A stretch of DNA of 64,000 bases from Nioella aestuarii (GTDB lineage: Bacteria; Pseudomonadota; Alphaproteobacteria; Rhodobacterales; Rhodobacteraceae). How positions within the stretch are numbered: position 1 is the stretch's first letter; each line of letters opens with the position of its first letter. The notes beneath the pieces were generated by a model. It was not told the DNA's origin. It did no database searches and saw nothing but the letters and a program-made list of their open reading frames with translations. Of this stretch, positions 32,979 through 41,020 are shown in pieces. Made by a program: the position numbers and the translations under genes. The stretch lies in contig NZ_JBPBBA010000002.1 of the NCBI RefSeq assembly GCF_050896395.1, forward strand, positions 205,154-269,153. Direction: 5' to 3'.

Positions 32979-33205
32979 CGCTGTCTCCTCCTTTCAGCGA
33001 TTGTCGAAGGTTCCAGAAGATCAGGATTGCCAAATGATGCATTGATCTGTGTCAATTATTCAATTCGAAAACCAATTGACGAGGCGCGAAAGGCGTGGCC
33101 CGGACCCTGCATATGCACGCGCCCAATCGCACTTCCAAATAGTGTCGACAGCTCACCGGGAGGCTTGAGATCACAAAAGATCAGGCATGGCTGGACGGCC
33201 CAAAC
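32979..33205. other. Regulatory spacer between cytochrome c and phhB genes
   Basis: This 227-base spacer carries the FNR box at 33042-33055 and, next to it, a 6-base inverted repeat TCAATT...AATTGA (33060-33065 and 33074-33079). No gene-like frame is present. The rest lies downstream of phhB and shows no clear terminator hairpin. Confidence 0.5.
33042..33055 (-). promoter_or_regulatory. Candidate FNR/FnrL binding site upstream of cytochrome c
   Basis: Read on the minus strand the site is TTGACACAGATCAA, matching the FNR-type consensus TTGAY-N4-RTCAA used by FnrL and related CRP/FNR regulators in Rhodobacter. Its centre is about 70 bases upstream of the cytochrome ATG, so a class II promoter position (near -41.5) would leave a short leader. 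Binding is inferred, not shown. Confidence 0.6.
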
Positions 33206-33502
33206 CTACCCCGCCAGCGCTTCCATCTTCGCCGCCAGCTTCACATCCCGCGCGCTCAGGCCGCCTACGTCGTGGCTGATCAACGTGACCTCAACCGTTT
33301 TGTAGACATTGGACCATTCCGGGTGGTGGTTCCATTTCTCGGCCCACAATGCAGCGCGGGTAATGAAGCCGAAGGCCTCGATGAAATTGCGAAAGACATA
33401 GGTTTTGGCGATGGCATCGCGACCCTCAACCATCTGCCACCCCGCCGCCAGCAGCGGTGCCAGCGCCGCATCCCGGTCCTGCCCGGTCAACCTGTCGCTC
33501 AT
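33206..33502 (-). CDS. phhB: 4a-hydroxytetrahydrobiopterin dehydratase (pterin-4a-carbinolamine dehydratase)
   Basis: PhhB dehydrates 4a-hydroxytetrahydropterin in the recycling of the phenylalanine hydroxylase cofactor; relatives also support molybdopterin metabolism. The 98-residue length is normal. The active site segment AEKWNHHPEWSNVYKTVEV holds the conserved His-His-Pro and Trp. No phenylalanine hydroxylase is next to it. The start overlaps the stop of the FemAB-like gene upstream in transcription, so the two are coupled. Confidence 0.94.
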   Translation of the reverse strand: MSDRLTGQDRDAALAPLLAAGWQMVEGRDAIAKTYVFRNFIEAFGFITRAALWAEKWNHHPEWSNVYKTVEVTLISHDVGGLSARDVKLAAKMEALAG

Positions 33503-34689
33503 TCCTGTTCCTCCACCTGCGCCTTGCGGAACGGCCCAAAGGCGGTGAGGATCTCGATATCCTGCTCAACCGCGGCGCGTTCGGCCTCCAGATAATTCTC
33601 CACCGCTTCGGAAAATCCGGGATCGGCGATCCAGTGCAGGGAGTGTGTCTGCACCGGCAGATAGCCGCGCGCCAGTTTATGTTCCCCTTGCGCGCCCGCC
33701 TCCACCCGGCTCAGCCCCCGCGCAATCGCAGCGTCAATGGCCTGATAATAGCACAGCTCGAAATGCAGGCAGGGATGGTGTTCCGTGCAGCCCCAATAAC
33801 GCCCGAACAGCACGTCTCGCCCGATGAAGTTGAGCGCTCCGGCCACTGGCACCCCGTCCCGCATTGCCAGCACCAACAGCGCGTCATCTCGCATCCTCTC
33901 CTGGACGATATCGAAGAAGCTGCGCGTCAGGTAGGGGCTGCCCCACTTACGGGCGCCAGTGTCCTGATAAAAGCGCCAGAAGGCATCCCAGTGCTCGGGG
34001 AGCAGTTGATCGCCGGTCAGTGAGACGATCTCGCCGCCAAAGCCCTGCGCCTGTGCGCGCTCCTTGCGGATTGTCTTGCGTTTGCGTGAAGAGAGCGATC
34101 CCAGAAAATCGTCGAAACGGCCATAGCCCGCGTTTTCCCAGTGAAATTGCTGCGTGGTGCGGCGCAACAGACCTATTCGCGCACCTTCTTCGGCCTCCTC
34201 GCCCGTGCAAAAGGTAATGTGAAGCGAGGACAGCCCGTTATCCTCAGCCACTTGAACCGCCCCCTGTACCAGGGCTGCGCGGCCAATCTCTTCCCAGCCC
34301 GGTCGGGTCAGGAACCGCTTGCCGGTGGCGGGGGTGAAGGGCACCGCCATTTGCAGCTTGGGGTAGTACCGCCCGCCCGCCCGTTCATAGGCATGGGCCC
34401 AGTTGTGATCGAAGATATACTCGCCCTGACTGTGCCCCTTGGCATAAAGCGGCGCGGCGGCAATCACCTGCCCTGCCGCGCGCGCCAGCAGATAACGCGG
34501 CTGCCATCCGGTGCCGGGGCCGACCGATCCGCTGTCTTCCAGCGCGCTTAGAAACCGGTGTGTGGTGAATGGGTCATTCGGAGCGCCGCCATCAGCAGCT
34601 TCCGGGCAAGCGCAGGCATCCCAGTCCTCTGCCGGTATATCCGACAGGCTGGCATAGGCCGTGATCTCAATAGCGGTGTCGCCGTCCAT
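33499..34689 (-). CDS. FemAB-like / GNAT-fold acyltransferase (COG3146 type)
   Basis: A 396-residue protein of the 'peptidogalycan biosynthesis' group (PF04339). Visible landmarks are NDPFTTHRFLSALEDSGSVGPGTGWQPRY near the N terminus, the DHNWAHAYERAGGRYYPKLQ segment, FTPATGKRFL, SSLHITF, and LSSRKRKTIRKERAQAQGFG. Later come FYQDTGARKWGSPYLTRSFF and a C-terminal FHHPCLHFELCYYQAID-like stretch ending in AQGEHKLARGYLPVQTHSLHWI. The fold is double-GNAT; an N-acyl or aminoacyl transfer to envelope components has been proposed for the family but not proven. Confidence 0.88.
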   Translation of the reverse strand: MDGDTAIEITAYASLSDIPAEDWDACACPEAADGGAPNDPFTTHRFLSALEDSGSVGPGTGWQPRYLLARAAGQVIAAAPLYAKGHSQGEYIFDHNWAHAYERAGGRYYPKLQMAVPFTPATGKRFLTRPGWEEIGRAALVQGAVQVAEDNGLSSLHITFCTGEEAEEGARIGLLRRTTQQFHWENAGYGRFDDFLGSLSSRKRKTIRKERAQAQGFGGEIVSLTGDQLLPEHWDAFWRFYQDTGARKWGSPYLTRSFFDIVQERMRDDALLVLAMRDGVPVAGALNFIGRDVLFGRYWGCTEHHPCLHFELCYYQAIDAAIARGLSRVEAGAQGEHKLARGYLPVQTHSLHWIADPGFSEAVENYLEAERAAVEQDIEILTAFGPFRKAQVEEQE

Positions 34690-34837
34690 CTGCGCCCCGT
34701 ATTTCTCTTCTTACAAGATGGGTCATGAGGCGCGAAGATCAATCGCCAGTTCGCGTGTGGCAGTCGTCGAACCCAGAACCATGAGCAGCGCATTCAAGGT
34801 CTGCATGGCAAGAAGGCTGCAGGCCCGCGCAGCAGGG

Positions 34838-35590
34838 TCACGGAAGATACCCTTCAAACGTCACATTATCCGCAATCCGGCGTGCTGCGGCCTCCGCCTC
34901 GGGCGAGCGGATTGTCCAGCACAGTACCGGAACGCCCCGCGCCTTCAGCTCTGCCACCGCCGGATCGGACAGGTCCTTGTGATCGTGGCTGATGAAACAG
35001 CACCCCATCTCGTCAAACCCGTCCAGCGCGCGGAATTTGTCCAGGGCTGCCTGCCCCAGTGAGGCCCATTCCGGGTCGTCGTAGCTGCCACTGGTCAATC
35101 CGCGCGGCAGATCCGGCGCAGCCTGTGCCATCGCTGCGACCGATGCCGGGTTGAAGCTCATGACCGCGACCGGCCCGTCATACCCCTGCAGCTCCGCCGC
35201 CACGGCGCGTTCCAGTTCCCCGTTGACAGGGCCCATGACGCGGGATTGCTCCTTGATCTCCAAGAGCACAGGCACACGCCCCGCCACCATTGCCAGAACC
35301 TCTGACAGGCGTGGTATGCAATCCTCGCTGCCGGTCAGCTTGATCTGCCCCAGATCCTCTGCGCTGCGTCGTTTGATCTGCCCCGTCTCGCCGGTCACCC
35401 GGTCCAGCTCATAGTCGTGAAAGACCATGGGAACCCCGTCAGACGACATCTGAAGATCAAGCTCCAGCCCATATCCCGCATCGACCGCCGCCTGCACAGA
35501 AGAAAGCCCGTTTTCCGGACGCCCCTGGGTCAGGTCATGCAGCCCCCGATGCGCGATTGGCGCAGCCAGGAAGGCAGGGTGCAGGCTCAT
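34838..35590 (-). CDS. ugpQ: Glycerophosphodiester phosphodiesterase
   Basis: Cleaves glycerophosphodiesters from phospholipid turnover to glycerol 3-phosphate and an alcohol. The 250-residue TIM barrel shows the GDPD signature: IAHRGLHDLTQGRPENGLSSVQAA with catalytic His and Glu, LELDLQMSSDGVPMVFHDYELDR with metal Glu/Asp and the second His, and VLLEIKEQS. No signal peptide, so it is cytoplasmic like UgpQ. The start overlaps the ridA stop by four bases. Assignment to ugpQ rather than a paralogue is by type only. Confidence 0.88.
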   Translation of the reverse strand: MSLHPAFLAAPIAHRGLHDLTQGRPENGLSSVQAAVDAGYGLELDLQMSSDGVPMVFHDYELDRVTGETGQIKRRSAEDLGQIKLTGSEDCIPRLSEVLAMVAGRVPVLLEIKEQSRVMGPVNGELERAVAAELQGYDGPVAVMSFNPASVAAMAQAAPDLPRGLTSGSYDDPEWASLGQAALDKFRALDGFDEMGCCFISHDHKDLSDPAVAELKARGVPVLCWTIRSPEAEAAARRIADNVTFEGYLP

Positions 35591-36048
35591 GCGATCTGGA
35601 AGATCCCCTCAATCTCCACCGCTACACCAAGCGGCAGAGACGCAGCCGAAACAGCGGATCTGCTGTGGCGGCCAGCCTCACCCAATGCTTCCACGAGGAA
35701 ATCGGACGCACCGTTCACCACCTTGGGCTGATCGGTATAGTCGGCGGTCGAATTGACGAATCCGGTCAGCTTGATCACCCGAACCAGCCGGTCCAGATCA
35801 CCGCCACAGGCGGCCTTGACCTGTGCCAGCAGGCTGATCGCGCACCGCCTGGCAGCGGCAGCCCCGTCTTCCGTCGACATATCGTCGCCGACTTTGCCAA
35901 TGATCAGGCCGGTCTCATCGCTAGAGATCTGCCCGGACACATAAACCGTGTCCCCCACCACCACGAATGGCACGTAATTCGCCGCCGGGGCCGGGGCATC
36001 GGGCAGGCTAATTCCCATCTCGGCCAGTCGGGCCTCATAGTTGCTCAT
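35587..36048 (-). CDS. RidA/YjgF family protein
   Basis: A 153-residue member of the YjgF/YER057c/UK114 superfamily, whose RidA members deaminate reactive enamine/imine intermediates. Features are VGDTVYVSGQISSDETG, NLLAQ-like SLLAQVKAACGGDLDRLVRVIKLTGFVNS, and SRSAVSAASLPLGVAVEIEGIFQIA, which includes the Arg and Glu expected in the active cleft. It is longer than canonical RidA (about 128), matching the YjgF-like subgroup with an N-terminal extension. It overlaps ugpQ by four bases and is probably the operon's first gene. Confidence 0.88.
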   Translation of the reverse strand: MSNYEARLAEMGISLPDAPAPAANYVPFVVVGDTVYVSGQISSDETGLIIGKVGDDMSTEDGAAAARRCAISLLAQVKAACGGDLDRLVRVIKLTGFVNSTADYTDQPKVVNGASDFLVEALGEAGRHSRSAVSAASLPLGVAVEIEGIFQIA

Positions 36049-36151
36049 CTCGAACCTCTTTGCGCTGATGTTCTGTCGCGGCGCACCCTAGGGGCGTGAC
36101 GAGACCCCGGCAAGCACCCGAACACGCCAAGACCGCGCCGAAAACGACCTT

Positions 36152-36190
36152 CCCCCACTTCTTTTTCTGCAATAGTCACGTCTGAGGCCT
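36152..36190 (-). repeat. Degenerate copy of a GCCTC...TATT...AAGAAG motif
   Basis: On the minus strand this reads GGCCTCAGACGTGACTATTG followed by CAGAAAAAGAAGTGGGGG. It aligns with the motif at 45957-45990, sharing GCCTC, CG, TATT, CAG and AAAGAAG in order and spacing with about one indel. It lies upstream of ridA. From memory, close relatives of this motif recur between genes in Rhodobacteraceae; that cannot be tested here. Confidence 0.35.
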
Positions 36191-36334
36191 CCTACCGCTT
36201 CCACCAACACTGTCCAATGGCTGTCACACCGGCCTCTCCCCCTGTGTCCGCGGCAGCACGGGTCGAGGAGGGCCCCAATGGGGCCTGACGAGGCGCGTTC
36301 CCCGGTCGACGCGCCAAAGGCGCGGCGACATCTC
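36191..36334. other. Repeat-bearing spacer downstream of the HlyD gene
   Basis: No gene is visible. The stretch contains GGCCCCA-A-TGGGGCC (a hairpin near 36271-36285) directly joined to GCCTGACGAGGC (36283-36294), which itself can fold as GCCT-GACG-AGGC. The same 12-mer occurs in reverse orientation at 45874-45885. The hairpins may end the type I secretion operon, but no T-tract follows. Confidence 0.45.
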
Positions 36335-37645
36335 CTAGCTTTCGCGGAATGCCCGGTTGAAATAGTCCGCCAGCGGGCGCAAGAGATAAGCCATCGGTGT
36401 GCGGTCCTCAGTCCGAATGAAGGCTTCCACCGGCATGCCCGGCAATAGCGTCTCACCCTCAAGCCGGGCGATTTCTCCTTCGTTCAAAACGATCTCGGCC
36501 TCGTAGAAACTGACGCCGGAAGCCTCGTCCACAAATGCATCCGCAGACACCTGCCGCACCTGTCCGAACAATTCCGGCGTGGTGCGGGAATCAAAGGCCG
36601 GGAAGCGCAGCACTACGTCCTGTCCGACAAAAACCTCATCCACATTCGTTGGCGCGATCCGGGTCGAGATCACCAGCGGCCGGTCCTGTGGCACTAGGTA
36701 AAGCACTGGCTGCGCCGCCTGAACAACCGACCGCGCCCCAAAGACGCTCAGCCCGTAAACAACCCCGTCCACAGGTGCTCGGATTTCGGTTTCGCTCATC
36801 TGTCGGCTCAGGGCGCGGGCGCGCTCGGACAATTCCGCCTGTTCCACGCGCACCTCACGCAGTTGCGCTATGGCCTCTTCCCGGCGTTCCGTCTCAATTT
36901 GAAGGATCTGCAACTCAATCTCAGTGATCCGCCCCGCGGCCTCCGCGGCGCTTGCCTCCAGCTCTCCGATGGTGCCCAAGAGCCGGGCGCTTTCACGACG
37001 CAGGGCCAGCCCGCGCGACGCTTCCGCAAGGCCCCTGTCGATCAGATCCTGCACGTTGACCAGTTCCAGTTCCACCAGGTCGCGCTGATCGGTCAAGGCA
37101 GCGCTTTGGGCCGCGATCCCCTCCAGCTGTGCGCGGATCTGATCGGCGCGGCGGTTCAGCTGGTCGGTGGCCTGGATCAGGCTGGTTGCACGCGCCGCGA
37201 ACAGATTGCGCTGACCTTCCAGAAGTTCGGCCAGATCGGCATCATCAGAGGCCGCTTCCAGCAAATCCGCGGGGAAGGAGATTTCGGTGGCAAGGTCACG
37301 CTCCGCCTCCAGTCGGGCCTGGCGAGCGCGCCATTCGTTCAGCTGCGCATTGGCAACCGACAGGCCAGAGCGAAGGTCCGACGGGTCGAGCCGCATCAGC
37401 ACGTCCCCCTCGGCCACGCGCTGTCCCTCGATCACATCAAGCGACAGAACCACCCCGCCTTCAGGGTGCTGCACGGCCTGGCGGTTGCGATCGACCTCGA
37501 TCTGGCCAGACGCCACCACCGCACCTGCGATATTCGACAAGGTCGCCCAGGCCCCGAAGCCGCCGACAAGGGCCACCAAAGCCAGAACCCCCAACGTCAT
37601 CGGTCCGCGCACGGACCACGCGTTTTGAGACGCATCACCGGACAT
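36335..37645 (-). CDS. HlyD/PrtE-type periplasmic adaptor of a type I secretion system
   Basis: The adaptor links the inner-membrane ABC exporter to an outer-membrane TolC-like channel. The 436-residue protein has one N-terminal membrane helix (about 15-38), a lipoyl-like half (VEVDRNRQAVQHPEGGVVLSLDVIEGQRV), a long periplasmic coiled-coil hairpin (about 95-290), the second half-lipoyl and beta-barrel region (EIRAPVDGVVYGLSVFGARSVV), and the family C terminus LLPGMPVEAFIRTEDRTPMAYLLRPL. The last segment is diagnostic for type I secretion adaptors. It overlaps the ABC gene by one base. No TolC or secreted RTX substrate gene is adjacent. Confidence 0.93.
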   Translation of the reverse strand: MSGDASQNAWSVRGPMTLGVLALVALVGGFGAWATLSNIAGAVVASGQIEVDRNRQAVQHPEGGVVLSLDVIEGQRVAEGDVLMRLDPSDLRSGLSVANAQLNEWRARQARLEAERDLATEISFPADLLEAASDDADLAELLEGQRNLFAARATSLIQATDQLNRRADQIRAQLEGIAAQSAALTDQRDLVELELVNVQDLIDRGLAEASRGLALRRESARLLGTIGELEASAAEAAGRITEIELQILQIETERREEAIAQLREVRVEQAELSERARALSRQMSETEIRAPVDGVVYGLSVFGARSVVQAAQPVLYLVPQDRPLVISTRIAPTNVDEVFVGQDVVLRFPAFDSRTTPELFGQVRQVSADAFVDEASGVSFYEAEIVLNEGEIARLEGETLLPGMPVEAFIRTEDRTPMAYLLRPLADYFNRAFRES

Positions 37646-39306
37646 CAGCTGATCCCCCCTGTCACTGACGGCGCGCGCGACGCGGCTGTCACCTGATCGG
37701 CGTTTTGCAGAACCTTGGCCAAGACCTCATCGCGCGGCCCAAACATGCGCGAACCGCCATTGTCCAGAACCAGCAGCATGTCGCATTCGCGGATGGCTGC
37801 CGGGCGGTGCGCCATGATCAGCACCGCATTGCCCGCCGCTTTCATGCCCCGGATCGCCCTGTTCAAGGCTTCTGCCCCATCGTTGTCGAGGTTCGAATTC
37901 GGTTCATCCAGAACCAACAGAACCGGGTCGCCATAAAGTGCCCGCGCCAAGCCGATCCGTTGAATCTGGCCACCTGAAAGCCGGCTTCCACCCGCGCTCA
38001 TCCGTGTGTCATAGCCTTCGCTCTGGCGTCGTATCAGGGCATCCGCATCGGCGCGCTGCGCGGCCTGCACCACCTTGGCGGGATCTGGCTGCGCTTCGAG
38101 TCTTGCGATATTTTCGGCCAGCGTCCCGTCAAACAGCGTCACGGCCTGCGGCAGGTAGCCGATCAATTGGCCAAGCGTATCGGGGTCATATTGATCCAGC
38201 GTCGCGCCATCCAGCCGGATCTGACCGCCAGCCGGCTTCCACACGCCCGTAATGGCCTTGGCCAGCGTTGACTTTCCCGCACCGGAGGGCCCGATTATTC
38301 CAACCGCCTGCCCGGGCTGAACCCTGAAGGTGACACCGCGAAGGGTGGCCTGCGAATGGCCGGGCGGCACCACGGACAGTTGGTTAACCTCCAGCATCGC
38401 CTTGGGTCGCGGCAACGGCAGGCGGGCGGGATCCTGGCGTTCTTCTTTCAGCAGCTCCCGCAGCTTAAGGCGACCCTCGCGGGCGCGGGCGATGACTTGC
38501 CACTGGCCAATCACCATTTCGATCGGGGCAAGCGCCCGGCCCATCAGGATCGACCCGGCGATCATCGCCCCGGCTGTCAGTTCTTCCTGCAACACCAGGT
38601 AGGCACCAAGCCCCAGCATCGCCGATTGCAGGAAAAGCCGCAGGGTCTTGGTCAACGTGGTATAGCCGCCAACCCGGTCGGTCGCGGCAATCCCCTGCCC
38701 CAGGGCTTTGCCCCGCAGGACTTTCCATCGCGCCAGCGCCCGGCTTTGCATTCCTAGACTGCGCACCAATTCGGATTCGGTCTGCAGCTGCCCGGCCATG
38801 CGGTCCGCCATCAACGACGCGCCCCCGGCCTCGGACAAGGGCCCCGTGGATCGCGCCTGATTGAGCAGCGTGATCACAACCAGCAATGCCCCGCCGCTAA
38901 GCGCCAGAATGCCGAGCCAGGGGTGAAACACAAAGATCGCCATCAGGAAAAACGGCGTCCACGGCATATCGAAAACCGCCAGAAACACCGGTGAAGACAG
39001 AAGTCGCTGGATCGCCTCAAGATCCGACAGGCCGGTATGGGGTTGCCCGGTACGCCCGGCCCTTGCCAGCGTGGCGCGGAAAACGCGCTCATCCAGACGG
39101 TCCTGCAACCGCGCCCCGACGCGGGCCGCCACCCGGCCACGCACGTAATCGAGGATGCCCATGATCAGGAACAGGAACGTGACCAACAGGGACAAAGCAA
39201 GCAGCGTTTCCTCGGATCGGCTGCCAAGCACCCGGTCATAGACCTGAAGCATGTAAAGCGGACCTGTCAGCATCAGAGCATTGGTGAACATGCTGAACAG
39301 GAACAC
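37645..39306 (-). CDS. Type I secretion system ABC permease/ATPase (PrtD-like)
   Basis: A fused membrane and ATPase half-transporter that drives export of unfolded substrates. Membrane helices occupy about residues 1-270; the nucleotide-binding domain has Walker A GPSGAGKSTLA, Q-loop, signature LSGGQIQRIGLARAL and Walker B VLLVLDEPNSNLD, the last being typical of PrtD-type exporters. The 553-residue reading starts at a GTG with no good ribosome site. The frame stays open upstream (encoding plausible extra N-terminal residues ...ADELSLAGGGNGRLIWAV) but has no ATG, GTG or TTG before an in-frame stop. The true start is therefore unclear. Confidence 0.88.
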   Translation of the reverse strand: MFLFSMFTNALMLTGPLYMLQVYDRVLGSRSEETLLALSLLVTFLFLIMGILDYVRGRVAARVGARLQDRLDERVFRATLARAGRTGQPHTGLSDLEAIQRLLSSPVFLAVFDMPWTPFFLMAIFVFHPWLGILALSGGALLVVITLLNQARSTGPLSEAGGASLMADRMAGQLQTESELVRSLGMQSRALARWKVLRGKALGQGIAATDRVGGYTTLTKTLRLFLQSAMLGLGAYLVLQEELTAGAMIAGSILMGRALAPIEMVIGQWQVIARAREGRLKLRELLKEERQDPARLPLPRPKAMLEVNQLSVVPPGHSQATLRGVTFRVQPGQAVGIIGPSGAGKSTLAKAITGVWKPAGGQIRLDGATLDQYDPDTLGQLIGYLPQAVTLFDGTLAENIARLEAQPDPAKVVQAAQRADADALIRRQSEGYDTRMSAGGSRLSGGQIQRIGLARALYGDPVLLVLDEPNSNLDNDGAEALNRAIRGMKAAGNAVLIMAHRPAAIRECDMLLVLDNGGSRMFGPRDEVLAKVLQNADQVTAASRAPSVTGGIS

Positions 39307-39555
39307 CGCCCAGATGAGTCGCCCATTTCCGCCACCGGCAAGGCTTAGCTCATCTGCCGGCGCGTTTCGGCTGGAATGTGCCTGTCTGCTGATCTCAAAA
39401 TTCGCCTTGCTGGTGAATCCGTGTGTTCGGTTTCACATATTGTTGACTGCCCTGCCACATTATCCATCAAAAGCGGGAAATCTGCCATTGCCCTATGGCG
39501 TACACCTTTGAATTGAGGTCAGAGACCCTATTATCGAATATAGACTACGAAAGCC

Positions 39556-40377
39556 TTGACGAGAATCCAATTGACTGCTGCCGCTGCCAAATCCCGTTTT
39601 CGCGTTGCCCTGTCTGCGCTACCGCTGCTTGCCCTGATGGCTTGCGGCCCCGCCGTGCTGCCCGGGGCATCCGAGATCAATGACCCGACCGAGGATTCCA
39701 ACCGTGCGATGTTTGGTCTGAACGTTGCGGTTGACCGTGCGCTCGTGCGGCCCGTGGCAATTGGCTACGGCACCGTCGTGCCGGAACCCGTGCGTGACGG
39801 GATCAGCAACGCCTCGTCCAACCTGAATCAGCCGCTTTATGTGGTGAACAACATCCTGCAACTGCGGCTGGACGATGCCCTTCGCAACACCTTCCGCTTC
39901 CTGATGAACAGCACCTTCGGCCTTGGCGGCCTGCTGGACCCGGCGGCAGAGGCGGGGCTTTATGCTGAGGAAACAGATTTCGGTGAAACCCTGCATATCT
40001 GGGGCGCGTCCGAAGGGGCTTATGTGGTGCTGCCACTGCTTGGCCCCTCGACCAGCCGCGATACGGCCGGGTTCATTGTCGATACGGTCATGAACCCCAC
40101 CCGGCTGGCCTTTGCTGCGCCTGAAAGCGACTATATCTCCGGGGCCAATGCGGCCAACACGCTGAACACCCGGTATGAACTGCGGGATGAGATTGACCGG
40201 CTCTACTTCGAAAGCGCCGATGGCTACGCACAGGCGCGTTTGATCTATCTGCAAAACCGCCGGTATGAGCTGCGCGGCGACCAGCCGACGGATTACGCTG
40301 ATCCCTATGCAGACCCGTATTCCGACCCCTATGCCGATTCCTACCTTGACCCTTATGAGGATCCCTATGCCCAGTAA
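39556..40377 (+). CDS. mlaA: MlaA family outer-membrane lipoprotein with Asp-Pro-Tyr repeat tail
   Basis: MlaA (VacJ) sits in the outer membrane and passes mislocalised phospholipids to periplasmic MlaC. The 273-residue protein has a lipoprotein signal (LSALPLLALMAC, lipid on Cys near residue 30) and family segments EDSNRAMFGLNVAVDRALV, NDPTE, FLMNSTFGLGGLLDPA and YVVLPLLGPSTSRDTAG. The C terminus from about residue 247 is a repeat of D-P-Y-(A/S/E)-D/E units, seven Tyr-containing steps long. A TTG start at 39556 was used; a second TTG at 39571 is possible. The last repeat contains the mlaC start codon. Confidence 0.9.
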   Translation: MTRIQLTAAAAKSRFRVALSALPLLALMACGPAVLPGASEINDPTEDSNRAMFGLNVAVDRALVRPVAIGYGTVVPEPVRDGISNASSNLNQPLYVVNNILQLRLDDALRNTFRFLMNSTFGLGGLLDPAAEAGLYAEETDFGETLHIWGASEGAYVVLPLLGPSTSRDTAGFIVDTVMNPTRLAFAAPESDYISGANAANTLNTRYELRDEIDRLYFESADGYAQARLIYLQNRRYELRGDQPTDYADPYADPYSDPYADSYLDPYEDPYAQ

Positions 40378-40978
40378 GTTCAGCCTTTCCCGGCGGGCCT
40401 TTCTCGGAATTAGCAGCGCAAGTCTCGCCGCTCTTTCCGTGCCACACCGCCTTTGGGCGCTGACCGTTGGCGCGGCACAATCATTGGTACAGGGGCTGGT
40501 GGCGGATCTCTATGACCTTATCAACTCGGGCCACTCCGAAACCCGGATGTATTCAGAGTTCGGCAACCTGCTGGACCGCTATGCCGATATGCCGATCATC
40601 GCGCAGTCGGTGCTTGGTGTGGACTGGCGGCGGGCGTCTTCGGCACAGCGCAGTGCCTTCGTCGATGCGTTCAGCGGGTACATTTCACGAAAATACGGCA
40701 GCCGCTTCCGTGAACTGATCGGCGGCCAGATCGAAGTGACCGGCGCCCGTGCGATCCGCAATTTCTTCGAAGTAACATCAGTTGCACAGCTTCGCGGCGA
40801 GGCGCCGTTTGATGTGATCTGGCTGGTGTCGGACGGTTCTGGACAGGCGCGAGTCTTCAACCTGATCATTGAAGGCATCAACCTGCGGACAACCGAAGCG
40901 GAAGAGGTCGGCGCGATACTGGACCGCAACCGCGGCGACCTTGACGCGATGATCGCCGATCTGCGCAACGCAAGCTAA
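40367..40978 (+). CDS. mlaC: MlaC/Ttg2D family phospholipid-binding periplasmic protein
   Basis: MlaC carries phospholipid between MlaA and the inner-membrane MlaFEDB complex. The 203-residue protein starts MPSKFSLSRRAFLGISSASLAAL, a twin-arginine signal peptide, which is unusual since E. coli MlaC uses Sec. The mature part has the family pattern: DWRRASSAQRSAFVDAFSGYISRKYGSRFRELIGGQIEV, then VIWLVSDGSGQARVFNLIIEGINL. The ATG overlaps the end of mlaA by 11 bases. mlaBDEF genes are not in the window. Confidence 0.88.
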   Translation: MPSKFSLSRRAFLGISSASLAALSVPHRLWALTVGAAQSLVQGLVADLYDLINSGHSETRMYSEFGNLLDRYADMPIIAQSVLGVDWRRASSAQRSAFVDAFSGYISRKYGSRFRELIGGQIEVTGARAIRNFFEVTSVAQLRGEAPFDVIWLVSDGSGQARVFNLIIEGINLRTTEAEEVGAILDRNRGDLDAMIADLRNAS

Positions 40979-41020
40979 TAAAAGGCATCGGGGCACAAGT
41001 CGCTGCCCCGGTGCCCCTGA

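Noticed and set aside
36088..36462. 124-codon minus-strand frame over the 3' end of the HlyD gene
   Set aside because: It overlaps the coding end of the HlyD gene in another frame and runs through hairpin repeats; no conserved domain.
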